Part shown: piece after piece, positions 1-7,370 of the stretch | Numbering within the stretch: position 1 is the first letter of the stretch | Layout: each line of letters opens with the position of its first letter | Assembly: GCA_039029195.1 (NCBI GenBank) | Contig: JBCCGR010000006.1 | Coordinates: forward strand, 62,001 to 126,000 | Reading direction: 5' to 3' | DNA length: 64,000 nt | DNA from: JBCCGR01 sp039029195 | GTDB lineage: Bacteria > Pseudomonadota > Alphaproteobacteria > Rhizobiales > Rhizobiaceae | The notes under the pieces: generated by a model | Databases searched by the model: none | What the model saw: the letters and a program-made list of their open reading frames with translations, nothing else | Told to the model about the DNA's origin: nothing | Made by a program: the position numbers and the translations under genes

Positions 1-126
1 GCTGAGCCATTTGATGCCGGAATCGTTCAGCGTGAACGCAAGCATGGCGCCCACGGTGCAAAGAATGCCGTAAAATGTGGTGTTCGAAGTCGAAATTGGG
101 GGGCCTTGCTTCGGCTGGGTGAGAAT
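1..126 (-). CDS. DMT/EamA-family transporter, partial (N-terminus only)
   Basis: An open frame on the minus strand runs off the left edge. It reads ...TTFYGILCTVGAMLAF... followed by TLNDSGIKWLS, which is the usual first membrane helix of EamA/DMT-type metabolite transporters, where the helix ends in a conserved LNDxxxKW-like motif. The start is unclear. An in-frame stop lies at 127-129 and no ATG falls between it and the helix; a GTG at 54-52 would cut into the helix. It lies just downstream of an Lrp regulator on the same strand, a common pairing for amino-acid exporters. Only about 40 residues can be seen, so the substrate and intactness are unknown. Confidence 0.5.
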   Translation of the reverse strand, partial: MLTQPKQGPPISTSNTTFYGILCTVGAMLAFTLNDSGIKWLS

Positions 127-179
127 TTAGTAAGCGATTTGATGCCGCTGGCTGCAATCAGGATACACGACGTTCCGTA

Positions 180-650
180 TCAATTCGACGACAACGCATA
201 AGTGAGCGGCAGTTCTGTTGTCTGTTTGATTTCCTGCATCACGAAACTGGCGGATACGTCCGCAAGCGGCACTTTCTTGATGAGCCGTTGATAAAGAAGG
301 TCATAAGCGGCGACATCGGGCACGCGTGCCTGAATGAGGTAGTCAAGATCGCCGGAAGTGCGAAACACACCGATGATTTCCGGCAACGTCTGGGTCGCAC
401 TCGCAAAGCGATCAAGCCAGTCCGGGTCATGCTGATTTGTGCGGACGGCAATAAAGACCATCAATCCCAGATTGACCTTGTTCGGGTCCAGAAGCGCCAC
501 CCGGCCACGTATGTGGCCACTGTCCTCCAGTCGTTTGATCCGATTCCAGCAGGCATTTCGAGAAAGGCCAATGCGCTCTCCGAGTGACTCCAGGCTCTGA
601 TCAGCATTACGCTGCAGTTCGGTTAAAATACGTTTGTCAGCAGAATTCAT
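180..650 (-). CDS. Lrp/AsnC family transcriptional regulator
   Basis: This 156-residue protein has the standard Lrp layout. An N-terminal winged helix-turn-helix lies at about residues 1-60, with the typical phrase LGERIGLSRNACWNRIKRLE. A RAM ligand-binding/oligomerisation domain follows at about 65-150, including GDLDYLIQARVPD. Full length for the family. It probably senses an amino acid and controls nearby genes; the EamA-type transporter fragment downstream on the same strand is the obvious candidate target. The 208-bp gap to the divergent gene at 859 is the likely promoter region. The effector cannot be read from the sequence. Confidence 0.93.
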   Translation of the reverse strand: MNSADKRILTELQRNADQSLESLGERIGLSRNACWNRIKRLEDSGHIRGRVALLDPNKVNLGLMVFIAVRTNQHDPDWLDRFASATQTLPEIIGVFRTSGDLDYLIQARVPDVAAYDLLYQRLIKKVPLADVSASFVMQEIKQTTELPLTYALSSN

Positions 651-858
651 CTCATAAATCGCTCAAATGATGGGAAAATATCACAGCAAGAGTGGAGGAT
701 AGCCAAACATTGGGAGGATGTCACCACGTAAAGTGGTTAGGCTTAACGCAGCAGGCCGGACCTCTTTGATAATTTTGTGCCTGCTATTGTCGTCGCAAAC
801 CTTGTGTTTGCGGCGGCAATTTCAAACAAGAACGGAACTGCGGCAAAGGGAAGAAAAC

Positions 859-1065
859 ATGATCAATCGGCTGTTTCTCGATCATCCAAAAACGGTCGAT
901 GAGACCTATGGCGAGCACATGCTTTTCGCGCTGCGATTTTCCGGCTCGCTTGCGCTGGCCGCACTCATGGCACTGGTGCACGCCTTCATACCGTGTTTAT
1001 TCGAGAAATCTGCCAGCAAGATCGTGTCACGGCTTTATGCCAAGACCCACAATCGTGGCGGTTAG
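859..1065 (+). CDS. small DUF6356-type membrane-associated protein
   Basis: A 68-residue protein beginning MINRLFLDHPKTVDETYGEH. It matches the DUF6356 pattern: a short LDHP head, a YGEH motif, and one hydrophobic helix (about residues 22-44) with ALVHAFIPCLF. The frame is open upstream to 718, but the ATG at 859 is preferred because a purine-rich ribosome site (AAAGGGAAGAA) precedes it and family members start at this point. It converges on bolA with a 9-bp gap. No biochemical function is known for the family. Charged C-terminus suggests a peripheral inner-membrane protein. Confidence 0.75.
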   Translation: MINRLFLDHPKTVDETYGEHMLFALRFSGSLALAALMALVHAFIPCLFEKSASKIVSRLYAKTHNRGG

Positions 1066-1074
1066 ATCCGAACC

Positions 1075-1308
1075 CTATTCCGGAGCGCTGGTCTGAAGCG
1101 CCAGCGCATGTAGCTGGCCACCCATTTTCCCCTGCAGCGCCTGATAGACGAGCTGGTGCTGTTGAACCCGCGATTTCCCACGGAACGCCTCCGAGACGAT
1201 CTCTGCGGCGTAGTGATCGCCATCACCGGCAAGATCGCGAATTGTGATGCTGGCATCGGGAAGCGCTTCCCGGATCATGCTTTCAATTTCTCCAGCATCC
1301 ATTGGCAT
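1075..1308 (-). CDS. bolA: BolA family protein
   Basis: A 77-residue BolA domain that fills the whole protein, with the helix-loop-strand start (MDAGEIESMIREALPDA), the DGDHYAAEIVSEAFRGKSRVQQHQLVYQAL core and the conserved HALAL end. BolA proteins pair with monothiol glutaredoxins to sense or traffic [2Fe-2S] clusters. It sits 32 bp downstream of purL and is probably the last gene of the pur operon. In many relatives a grxD gene follows immediately; here the next gene converges instead, so the glutaredoxin partner must lie elsewhere. Confidence 0.93.
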   Translation of the reverse strand: MPMDAGEIESMIREALPDASITIRDLAGDGDHYAAEIVSEAFRGKSRVQQHQLVYQALQGKMGGQLHALALQTSAPE

Positions 1309-1340
1309 GGCGGTCCTCGTCGTTTTGCCGGTGCTTGTGG

Positions 1341-3548
1341 CTACTTCGCAGCCATAAGTTCAGGAAACCACAATTCATGTGCGGTTGTCATCTCCTGAAC
1401 CGACAGATCGATCCAGTTGCCCACAGTCAGCCGGTCGCCGCCAACGCTACCGATCTTCTGGAACGAGACGCCAGACCCTTCGGAATTGGCCGCAAACATG
1501 TCTGCCCAGTCCGCAGGCATGGTCATGAGATATCGGGCCTGATCTTCGCCAAAGAGCGCAGCATGAGGTTGCGAGCACTCGAATTCGATTGCCATGCCCT
1601 TGCCGGATGACATGCACATTTCGGCCAAGGCAATGGCAAGCCCGCCATCGGAGATATCGTGGCAGGCGGTGGCGTAGCCCGAACGAATGGCAGCGCGCAC
1701 GAAATCACCACGCGCCTTTTCCATCATCAGATCGACGGGCGGCGGAGGACCGTCTTCGCGCTCAAGAAGCACATGCATATAGGATGAGCGCGCGAGGTGC
1801 TCAGCTTCCGTCCCGATAAGGAAGACTGCGTCGCCGTCGTTTGCGGAGCCAATGCCCACCGTGTTTGCCGTATCGGGGATGAGTCCGATGCCGCCGATCG
1901 TGGGCGTAGGCAGGATCGCCTGACCCTGCGTCTCGTTGTAGAGCGAGACGTTTCCGGAAACGATCGGCATATTAAGGGTGGAGCACGCCTCTCCGATGCC
2001 ACGAATAGCTGCCACAAACTGGCCCATGATCTCGGGCTTTTCGGGATTTCCAAAATTGAGATTGTCCGTTGCGGCCAGCGGTTCAGCGCCCACAGATGTC
2101 AAATTGCGGTAGCACTCCGCGACTGCTTGTCGGCCACCCATTTCCGGATCGGCTTCGCAATAACGCGGATTAACGTCGGACGAGAATGCAAGCCCCTTGC
2201 GATCATGTCCATCGACCCGCACGACGCCAGCATCCCCGCCAGGCGTTTGCAGTGAATTGCCCTGAATGAGCGTGTCGTACTGCTCGTAGACCCATCGGCG
2301 TGAAGAGAGGTTGGCAGAACCGAGAAGAGACAAGATGGCCGCGTTGTAATGCTCCACATCTTCGACCTGTTCTGCTGGAAGTTCGGAATATTGCCCCGGT
2401 TCCAGAAACGGGCGGTCATATTCCGGCGCTTCATCGCCTAGTTCCTTGATTGGAAGATTTGCGACCTCTTCGCCCTGGTGCAGAACGCGGAAACGCAAAT
2501 CGTCTGTCGTTTTGCCAACGATCGCAAAATCGAGGCCCCATTTCTCGAAAATGGCTTCCGCCTCGGCCCGGTGTGCAGGATCAAGCACCATCAGCATGCG
2601 CTCCTGGCTTTCGGAGAGCATCATTTCATACGCCGTCATGCGTTCTTCGCGCACAGGCACACAATCGAGATCAAGTTCGATGCCCAGATCACCTTTTGCG
2701 CCCATTTCAACGGCGGAACAGGTGAGGCCGGCAGCACCCATATCCTGAATGGCAATCACGGCATCACCCGCCATGAGCTCCAGACAGGCTTCCAGGAGGC
2801 ATTTTTCGGTGAACGGATCGCCAACCTGAACCGTGGGGCGCTTTTCATCGATATCATCGTCGAATTCGGCAGACGCCATTGTGGCGCCACCAACCCCATC
2901 GCGACCGGTTTTCGCACCGAGATAGACAACTGGAAGACCAACACCTTCCGCCTGTGAGGTAAAAATGCCATCCGCTTTGGCAAGGCCGGCTGCGAAGGCG
3001 TTCACAAGGATGTTGTCGTTGTAGCGCTCGTGAAATTCGACTTCGCCACCCACGGTCGGGACGCCAAAGGAATTGCCATAGCCGCCAACGCCGGAAACGA
3101 CACCGGAGACAAGATGGCGGGTCTTGTCGTGTGCAGCAGCACCAAATCGCAATGCGTTCATTGCCGCAATCGGGCGGGCGCCCATCGTGAAAACATCCCG
3201 CAGGATGCCGCCTACACCGGTTGCTGCACCCTGATAGGGTTCAATGTAGGACGGGTGGTTGTGGCTTTCCATCTTGAAAACAACAACATCGCCATCATCG
3301 ATATCAACAACACCTGCATTTTCACCCGGGCCATGAATGACCCGTTGGCCTTCGGTGGGCAGGGTTTTCAGCCACTTCTTGGAGGATTTATACGAGCAGT
3401 GCTCGTTCCACATGGCGGAGAAGATGCCGAGCTCCGTGAAGGTGGGTTCACGGCCAATCAGTTCCAGAATGCGCTCATACTCGTCGGGCTTCAGCCCATG
3501 AGCGTCAATGAGATCTTCTGTGATTTCGATGGTGTTGGAAATGGTCAT
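1341..3548 (-). CDS. purL: Phosphoribosylformylglycinamidine synthase subunit PurL
   Basis: A 735-residue small-type PurL, the ATP-dependent synthetase subunit that makes FGAM in step 4 of de novo purine synthesis. It works with PurQ (glutaminase) and PurS, both encoded just upstream. Visible hallmarks are MWNEHCSYKSSKKWL (about 46-60), the ATP/substrate motif MESHNHPS (93-100) and the following GAATGVGGILRDVFTMGARP. Length is normal for the cytosolic three-subunit enzyme. It starts 15 bp after the small lipoprotein gene and is followed by bolA, so all are likely cotranscribed. Confidence 0.97.
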   Translation of the reverse strand: MTISNTIEITEDLIDAHGLKPDEYERILELIGREPTFTELGIFSAMWNEHCSYKSSKKWLKTLPTEGQRVIHGPGENAGVVDIDDGDVVVFKMESHNHPSYIEPYQGAATGVGGILRDVFTMGARPIAAMNALRFGAAAHDKTRHLVSGVVSGVGGYGNSFGVPTVGGEVEFHERYNDNILVNAFAAGLAKADGIFTSQAEGVGLPVVYLGAKTGRDGVGGATMASAEFDDDIDEKRPTVQVGDPFTEKCLLEACLELMAGDAVIAIQDMGAAGLTCSAVEMGAKGDLGIELDLDCVPVREERMTAYEMMLSESQERMLMVLDPAHRAEAEAIFEKWGLDFAIVGKTTDDLRFRVLHQGEEVANLPIKELGDEAPEYDRPFLEPGQYSELPAEQVEDVEHYNAAILSLLGSANLSSRRWVYEQYDTLIQGNSLQTPGGDAGVVRVDGHDRKGLAFSSDVNPRYCEADPEMGGRQAVAECYRNLTSVGAEPLAATDNLNFGNPEKPEIMGQFVAAIRGIGEACSTLNMPIVSGNVSLYNETQGQAILPTPTIGGIGLIPDTANTVGIGSANDGDAVFLIGTEAEHLARSSYMHVLLEREDGPPPPVDLMMEKARGDFVRAAIRSGYATACHDISDGGLAIALAEMCMSSGKGMAIEFECSQPHAALFGEDQARYLMTMPADWADMFAANSEGSGVSFQKIGSVGGDRLTVGNWIDLSVQEMTTAHELWFPELMAAK

Positions 3549-3563
3549 GTCAGAAAAGGAAAC

Positions 3564-3953
3564 TCATGCCGTGCAGTTTTTCGCGCCCGCCGCCCAGGCG
3601 CGGGCTTGTTGTTCAAGAAGCGGGCCGTCTTTGCCGTCCAGCAAGGGGCCAAACACCGACACTTCGGTCGTACCGCTGCGCCGTTCGGCCTGAACCACAA
3701 GCTTGGGCAGGCCTTCCGGGTTGTTCTTTGGCACGATCAGCACTCTGGGACGACCTGCGTAGGAGCTCACCTCGCTGGCAAGACGATAATTGGCAAAGTT
3801 CTGCTTGTTCGCACCAAACCAGCAGGCTTGCGCCTGACGAGCAACTTTGGTCATCGCATCGCGCGGGCTGACGCTGTCCAAGGGCGAAGTGGACTGGCAG
3901 GCGGTGACAGCCATTGGACCGCAAATAAGGAAAACTGCGGCCGCTATTCGCAT
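3564..3953 (-). CDS. Small predicted lipoprotein inside the pur operon
   Basis: A 129-residue protein with a lipoprotein signal: a hydrophobic stretch MRIAAAVFLICGPMAVTAC ending in a V-T-A-C lipobox (Cys19). The mature part (AQACWFGANKQNFANYRLASEV..., ending AGAKNCTA) has two further cysteines, which could form a disulphide. I do not recognise a named family. Its start codon overlaps the purQ stop by one base (TGATG) and its stop lies 15 bp before purL, so it is translated with the purine genes although it should be exported. Nothing in the sequence suggests an enzymatic role. Confidence 0.8.
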   Translation of the reverse strand: MRIAAAVFLICGPMAVTACQSTSPLDSVSPRDAMTKVARQAQACWFGANKQNFANYRLASEVSSYAGRPRVLIVPKNNPEGLPKLVVQAERRSGTTEVSVFGPLLDGKDGPLLEQQARAWAAGAKNCTA

Positions 3954-4633
3954 CAGGCCGCTTTGTCAGCAAGTGACGCGTAAATCGAAGTGAAGAGCGC
4001 CCGGCCTTCATCTCCACCGTGGGCATCTTCGATTAGATTTTCAGGATGTGGCATCATGCCAAGCACATTGCCGGATTCGTTCAGGACACCTGCAATGTCG
4101 TTGATGGATCCGTTCGGATTGGTCCCGTCCGCATAGCGAAACACCACGCGACAATCGCCTTCGAGGCGCGCCAGCGTTTCACCGTCCGCAAAATAGTTCC
4201 CGTCATGATGAGCGACGGGGCAGGGGATCACCTGATCCTGATTGTAGTGAGACGAAAACAAAGTGCTTGCGTTGGCAACGCTTAGTTTCACCGATTTGCA
4301 GACGAAATTGAGGGTCGCATTGCGCATCAACGATCCCGGCAAAAGACCCGATTCTGTCAAAATCTGGAAGCCGTTGCACACGCCAAGCACTGGCGTACCG
4401 CGAGCTGCCGTATTCCGAACCGCATCCATGATTGGCGAGCGGGCGGCAATCGCGCCTGCACGGAGATAATCTCCATAGGAAAAACCGCCAGGCAAAATGA
4501 TGAGATCACATGAGGGCAGCGCGGTTTCAGTGTGCCAGACAAGTGATGGCGCTTGTCCGGATATGGAAGTCACCGCTGCAATCATGTCGCGATCGCGATT
4601 TGATCCTGGAAATTGGATGATGGCGGTGGTCAC
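3953..4633 (-). CDS. purQ: Phosphoribosylformylglycinamidine synthase subunit PurQ
   Basis: A 226-residue class I glutamine amidotransferase that supplies ammonia to PurL. The catalytic triad is visible: nucleophile Cys86 in GVCNGFQ, and His196/Glu198 in MMPHPENL. The N-terminus AIIQFPGSNRDRD and the GGFSYGDYLRAGAIA oxyanion region are typical of PurQ. The start is a GTG placed directly after the purS TAG stop, so the two are translationally coupled. Its own stop overlaps the start of the lipoprotein gene. Confidence 0.96.
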   Translation of the reverse strand: MTTAIIQFPGSNRDRDMIAAVTSISGQAPSLVWHTETALPSCDLIILPGGFSYGDYLRAGAIAARSPIMDAVRNTAARGTPVLGVCNGFQILTESGLLPGSLMRNATLNFVCKSVKLSVANASTLFSSHYNQDQVIPCPVAHHDGNYFADGETLARLEGDCRVVFRYADGTNPNGSINDIAGVLNESGNVLGMMPHPENLIEDAHGGDEGRALFTSIYASLADKAA

Positions 4634-4879
4634 CTAGCCGATCTCCACCGCAAAATCCTCGATCACGCCGTTGGCGAGCAGTTTTTCGCTCATCGCCGTG
4701 CACTGCTTTTCTGCTGCCGCCTTACTTGAGGCATCGAGTTCAACCTCAAACACTTTGCCCTGTCGCACAGAAGAGATTCCATCGAACCCCAACGCATCAA
4801 GCGAGCCTTCGATCGCCTTGCCCTGCGGGTCGAGGACGCCATTTTTCAGGGTCACAACAATTCTTGCGTTGAAAATCAT
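4634..4879 (-). CDS. purS: Phosphoribosylformylglycinamidine synthase subunit PurS
   Basis: PurS is the small bridging subunit of the PurSQL complex that helps channel ammonia. I choose the ATG at 4879, giving 81 residues beginning MIFNARIVVTLKNGVLDPQG. That is the length and start point of other PurS proteins, and includes the conserved GVLDPQGKAIEGSL motif. The frame is open upstream to 4951, so a 105-residue form is formally possible. It directly abuts purQ and follows purC after about 175 bp. Confidence 0.92.
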   Translation of the reverse strand: MIFNARIVVTLKNGVLDPQGKAIEGSLDALGFDGISSVRQGKVFEVELDASSKAAAEKQCTAMSEKLLANGVIEDFAVEIG

Positions 4880-5054
4880 GCCTTTATTCGGTCCCATAAA
4901 AGCGGTCGAAAATGTCTTCGGTGGCAGCACAAACTCCGTCATTCCGCCCATTTATCGGGCGGAATCCAGCACTGTCGGAAACACTATGGACTCCGCCCGC
5001 AAGGGGCGAAGTGACGACGAAGGACTTTCTGCGGAGTACCAGCACAGCAAATTC

Positions 5055-5825
5055 TCAATCCGATTTCACCAGCACCGGGCCGCTGCCCCGTGCAGGCTCA
5101 TTCTCGTTCATGATGCCAAGCCGTGTGGCCACATCCCGGTAAGCCTCAAGCAGGCCACCCATATCCTGACGGAAGCGATCCTTATCGAGCTTGTTCTTGG
5201 TGTTGATGTCCCACAAGCGGCATGAATCGGGCGATATCTCATCGGCAATCACGATGCGCATCGTGTCATTTTCATAAAGTCGACCGCATTCAATCTTGAA
5301 ATCAACAAGTTGAATGCCGACACCCAAAAACAGGCCGGAGAGAAAGTCATTCACCCGAATGGCAAGCGCCATGATGTCGTCGATTTCCGGTGGAGAAGCC
5401 CAGCCGAACGCCGTGATGTGTTCTTCCGATACCATGGGATCGTCCAACTCATCGGCCTTGTAGTAAAACTCCAGAATGGAGCGTGGCAGGACGGAGCCTT
5501 CCTCCAATCCAAGACGCTTGGCGAGTGAGCCGGCGGCGACATTGCGCACAACCACTTCAAGCGGAATAATCTCTACTTCCTTGATCAGCTGCTCGCGCAT
5601 GTTGACGCGTTTGATGAAGTGGGTCGGGATGCCAATGCGGTTGAGTTGAGCGAAGATGTATTCCGAGATCCGGTTGTTCAGAACACCCTTGCCGTCAACA
5701 ATCTCGTGCTTTTTTTTGTTAAAGGCGGTGGCATCATCCTTGAAGAACTGGATGAGTGTTCCAGGTTCCGGGCCTTCGTAAAGAATTTTGGCTTTGCCTT
5801 CATAAACGCGGCGGCGGCGATTCAT
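5055..5825 (-). CDS. purC: Phosphoribosylaminoimidazole-succinocarboxamide synthase (SAICAR synthetase)
   Basis: A 256-residue PurC that joins aspartate to CAIR in purine synthesis. Motifs include the N-terminal RRRVYEGKAKILYEG (lysine/ATP loop), FKDDATAFNKKK and the signature LVDFKIECGR near residue 180. The ATG at 5825 is chosen because a good ribosome site (AAAGAGATCACC) precedes it and the protein then begins at the family start; the frame is open 69 bp further upstream. It heads the purC-purS-purQ-purL block. The 175-bp spacer before purS holds a short hairpin (CGCCC/GGGCG near 4998) with no T-run. Confidence 0.96.
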   Translation of the reverse strand: MNRRRRVYEGKAKILYEGPEPGTLIQFFKDDATAFNKKKHEIVDGKGVLNNRISEYIFAQLNRIGIPTHFIKRVNMREQLIKEVEIIPLEVVVRNVAAGSLAKRLGLEEGSVLPRSILEFYYKADELDDPMVSEEHITAFGWASPPEIDDIMALAIRVNDFLSGLFLGVGIQLVDFKIECGRLYENDTMRIVIADEISPDSCRLWDINTKNKLDKDRFRQDMGGLLEAYRDVATRLGIMNENEPARGSGPVLVKSD

Positions 5826-6160
5826 GGTGATCTCTTTCGTATCGCTGATGCGTCCGATGTGTTTCAGGACAAAGCTCCAGCGGAGGGCAAGCAACTCGAG
5901 CAGGTCTGCATCTGAGTCGCATTTTGCATTTTTTGCTCCTTTAGTACCAAAGCACGGGATTTGAAACCAAAAGGGCTGGATCAGCGCCTATTTGGCACAG
6001 TTTTGTGCTTTTCAGTTCGCTGGGCAGGCGAACACAGTCACGAAAATGTCAGCCATTCTCATTGTGTGCGTTGATTTGGCGAGATGCACACTCTACATAA
6101 CCGCCGAAATTGCGGTCGGGTGCGGAACAAATCTCACCCGTTTTGATTTGGGAGACATCA
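5826..6160. other. Divergent intergenic region between purC and the DUF1476 gene
   Basis: A 335-bp gap with no convincing gene. It must hold the promoters for purC (leftward) and the DUF1476 gene (rightward). One imperfectly explained feature is the inverted repeat GTTCGC/GCGAAC with a 7-bp loop at 6015-6033. I see no recognised riboswitch or named operator. Confidence 0.5.
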
Positions 6161-6484
6161 ATGTCGACAATGGATGATCGCGGCGACGCGTTCGAAAAGA
6201 GATTCGCTCACGATGAAGAATTGCGTTTCAAGGCGGAAGCACGCCGAAACAAGCTTCTCGGTCTTTGGGCGGCAGAAAAGCTCGGCAAGTCGGGCGATGA
6301 TGCGGAAGCCTACGCCAAAGAAGTGATCATGGCTGATTTTGAAGAAGCCGGTGACGAAGACGTGTTCCGCAAAGTGCGCGGTGACTTTGATGCAGCAGGC
6401 ATTGATGAAAGCGATCATCAGATCCGCCGGACCATGCAGGATATGCTAGAAAAGGCCGTGGATCAGATTCAAAACGAATCCTGA
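6161..6484 (+). CDS. DUF1476 / F1F0-ATPase zeta-type inhibitor
   Basis: A 107-residue mainly helical acidic protein of the DUF1476 family. The Paracoccus member is the zeta subunit, a natural inhibitor that blocks reverse rotation of the F1-ATPase. The N-terminal part (DDRGDAFEKRFAHDEELRFKAEARRNKLLGLWAAEKLG) contains the conserved inhibitory-helix region, and the C-terminal helices include DESDHQIRRTMQDMLEKA. The ATG at 6161 has a clear GGGAGA ribosome site; an upstream in-frame start at 6110 is less likely. Function is inferred from the family. Confidence 0.88.
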   Translation: MSTMDDRGDAFEKRFAHDEELRFKAEARRNKLLGLWAAEKLGKSGDDAEAYAKEVIMADFEEAGDEDVFRKVRGDFDAAGIDESDHQIRRTMQDMLEKAVDQIQNES

Positions 6485-6509
6485 GCAGCAAGCTCATACC
6501 AATCCCATG

Positions 6510-6545
6510 AAAATGGTCGCCGGATCAGGCGGCCATTTTTATTTG
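6510..6545. terminator. Bidirectional intrinsic terminator
   Basis: A 12-bp stem (6510-6521 with 6528-6539, one T-G pair) around a 6-base loop, AAAATGGTCGCC/GGCGGCCATTTT. It has a T-run on the plus side and an A-run on the other. It separates two convergent genes and its far arm touches the stop codon of the hydrolase gene at 6539, so it can serve both transcripts. Confidence 0.85.
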
Positions 6546-7102
6546 AGCTGATGCAGAAACTTGGCAAACACCATCAGCCCTTCAGGCCAGGGGCCGTGCC
6601 CGCTCTCAGAATTCAGATGCCCTTGTTCTCCGGCATCAATGATCAATGATCCCCAACACGCCGCCATTTCATCGGCAACGTCATAGTCGCAGAATGGATC
6701 GTTGCGACTGGCGATCAGCATGGACGGGAACGGCAGCGGGTCGCGAGGGTAGGGACCAAATGTCCTTAAGTGTTTTGGCTTGATGGGATCGCGCTCCACA
6801 TCAGGTGCCGCGACCAGAAATGCACCTTTGACCCGAGAACCAATGACTTCAGGTTGACGGATGGCCGCCTGAACCACGACTTGAACCCCGAGGGAATGCG
6901 CAACCAGCACAACGGGGCGGCTGGCCTTTTCCACGGCTGCAACGAGGTTCGCGACCCAGTCCTGCACAACCGGCTTGTGCCAGTCTTCCTGCTCCACCCT
7001 GCGTCCGGTGGACAGTTTGGATTCCCAGCGGGTTTGCCAGTGATCTTCACCTGAGCCGGTGTAACCGGGCACAAAGATGATATCGGCTTCGGCGGTTTTC
7101 AT
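6539..7102 (-). CDS. RBBP9/YdeN-type serine hydrolase (alpha/beta fold)
   Basis: A 187-residue small alpha/beta hydrolase of the RBBP9/YdeN family (UPF0227-like, DUF1749/Ser_hydrolase). It has the N-terminal FVPGYTGSGEDHWQTRWE phrase, the nucleophile elbow VAHSLGVQ, an acid in SRNDPFCDYD, and the final histidine in GHLNSESGHGPWPEG. The ATG at 7102 is preferred over an open frame to 7201 because homologues start at this point. The natural substrate is not known for bacterial members. It converges on the DUF1476 gene. Confidence 0.85.
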   Translation of the reverse strand: MKTAEADIIFVPGYTGSGEDHWQTRWESKLSTGRRVEQEDWHKPVVQDWVANLVAAVEKASRPVVLVAHSLGVQVVVQAAIRQPEVIGSRVKGAFLVAAPDVERDPIKPKHLRTFGPYPRDPLPFPSMLIASRNDPFCDYDVADEMAACWGSLIIDAGEQGHLNSESGHGPWPEGLMVFAKFLHQLK

Positions 7103-7370
7103 GGGCCTAAGTTGCTCTGCAGCGTGAAAATTGGCGCATCCATATCGCTTTGTGTGGGCTTGGCAAGTCAGGTTCGCGGATATTTGGCGACGGAAGCGCA
7201 TTCGATGTCCCTAATCGGTTTGGCGGCAGATCTGGCCGCGGGCGATGTATCGGATTGAACTTTCTCAAATGCGAAAGTCGATGAAGTAATTGGCAGTCAT
7301 TGAAAGAGGACAGGCAAAGAGTATTGTGTTACGGTCGCTGTATTTAAATATAGATTTTCAGGCTAGCAAT

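Noticed and set aside
718..858. N-terminal extension of the DUF6356 gene
   Set aside because: Family members start at the ATG at 859, which has its own ribosome site; the upstream part is not protein-like.
2105..2113. GCGGTAGC core inside purL (also near 23493, 34802 and, minus strand, 52700)
   Set aside because: These lie in coding sequence, away from operon leaders; they only show that the 8-base core is common enough to occur by chance.
3030..3983. A 317-codon plus-strand open frame opposite purL and the lipoprotein gene
   Set aside because: It is antisense to well-recognised genes, has no ribosome site or known domain, and reads as a shadow of purL codon bias.
6015..6033. GTTCGC/GCGAAC repeat as an SOS box
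   Set aside because: The GTTC units are inverted and 11 bases apart, not the direct GTTC-N7-GTTC spacing LexA needs in this group.
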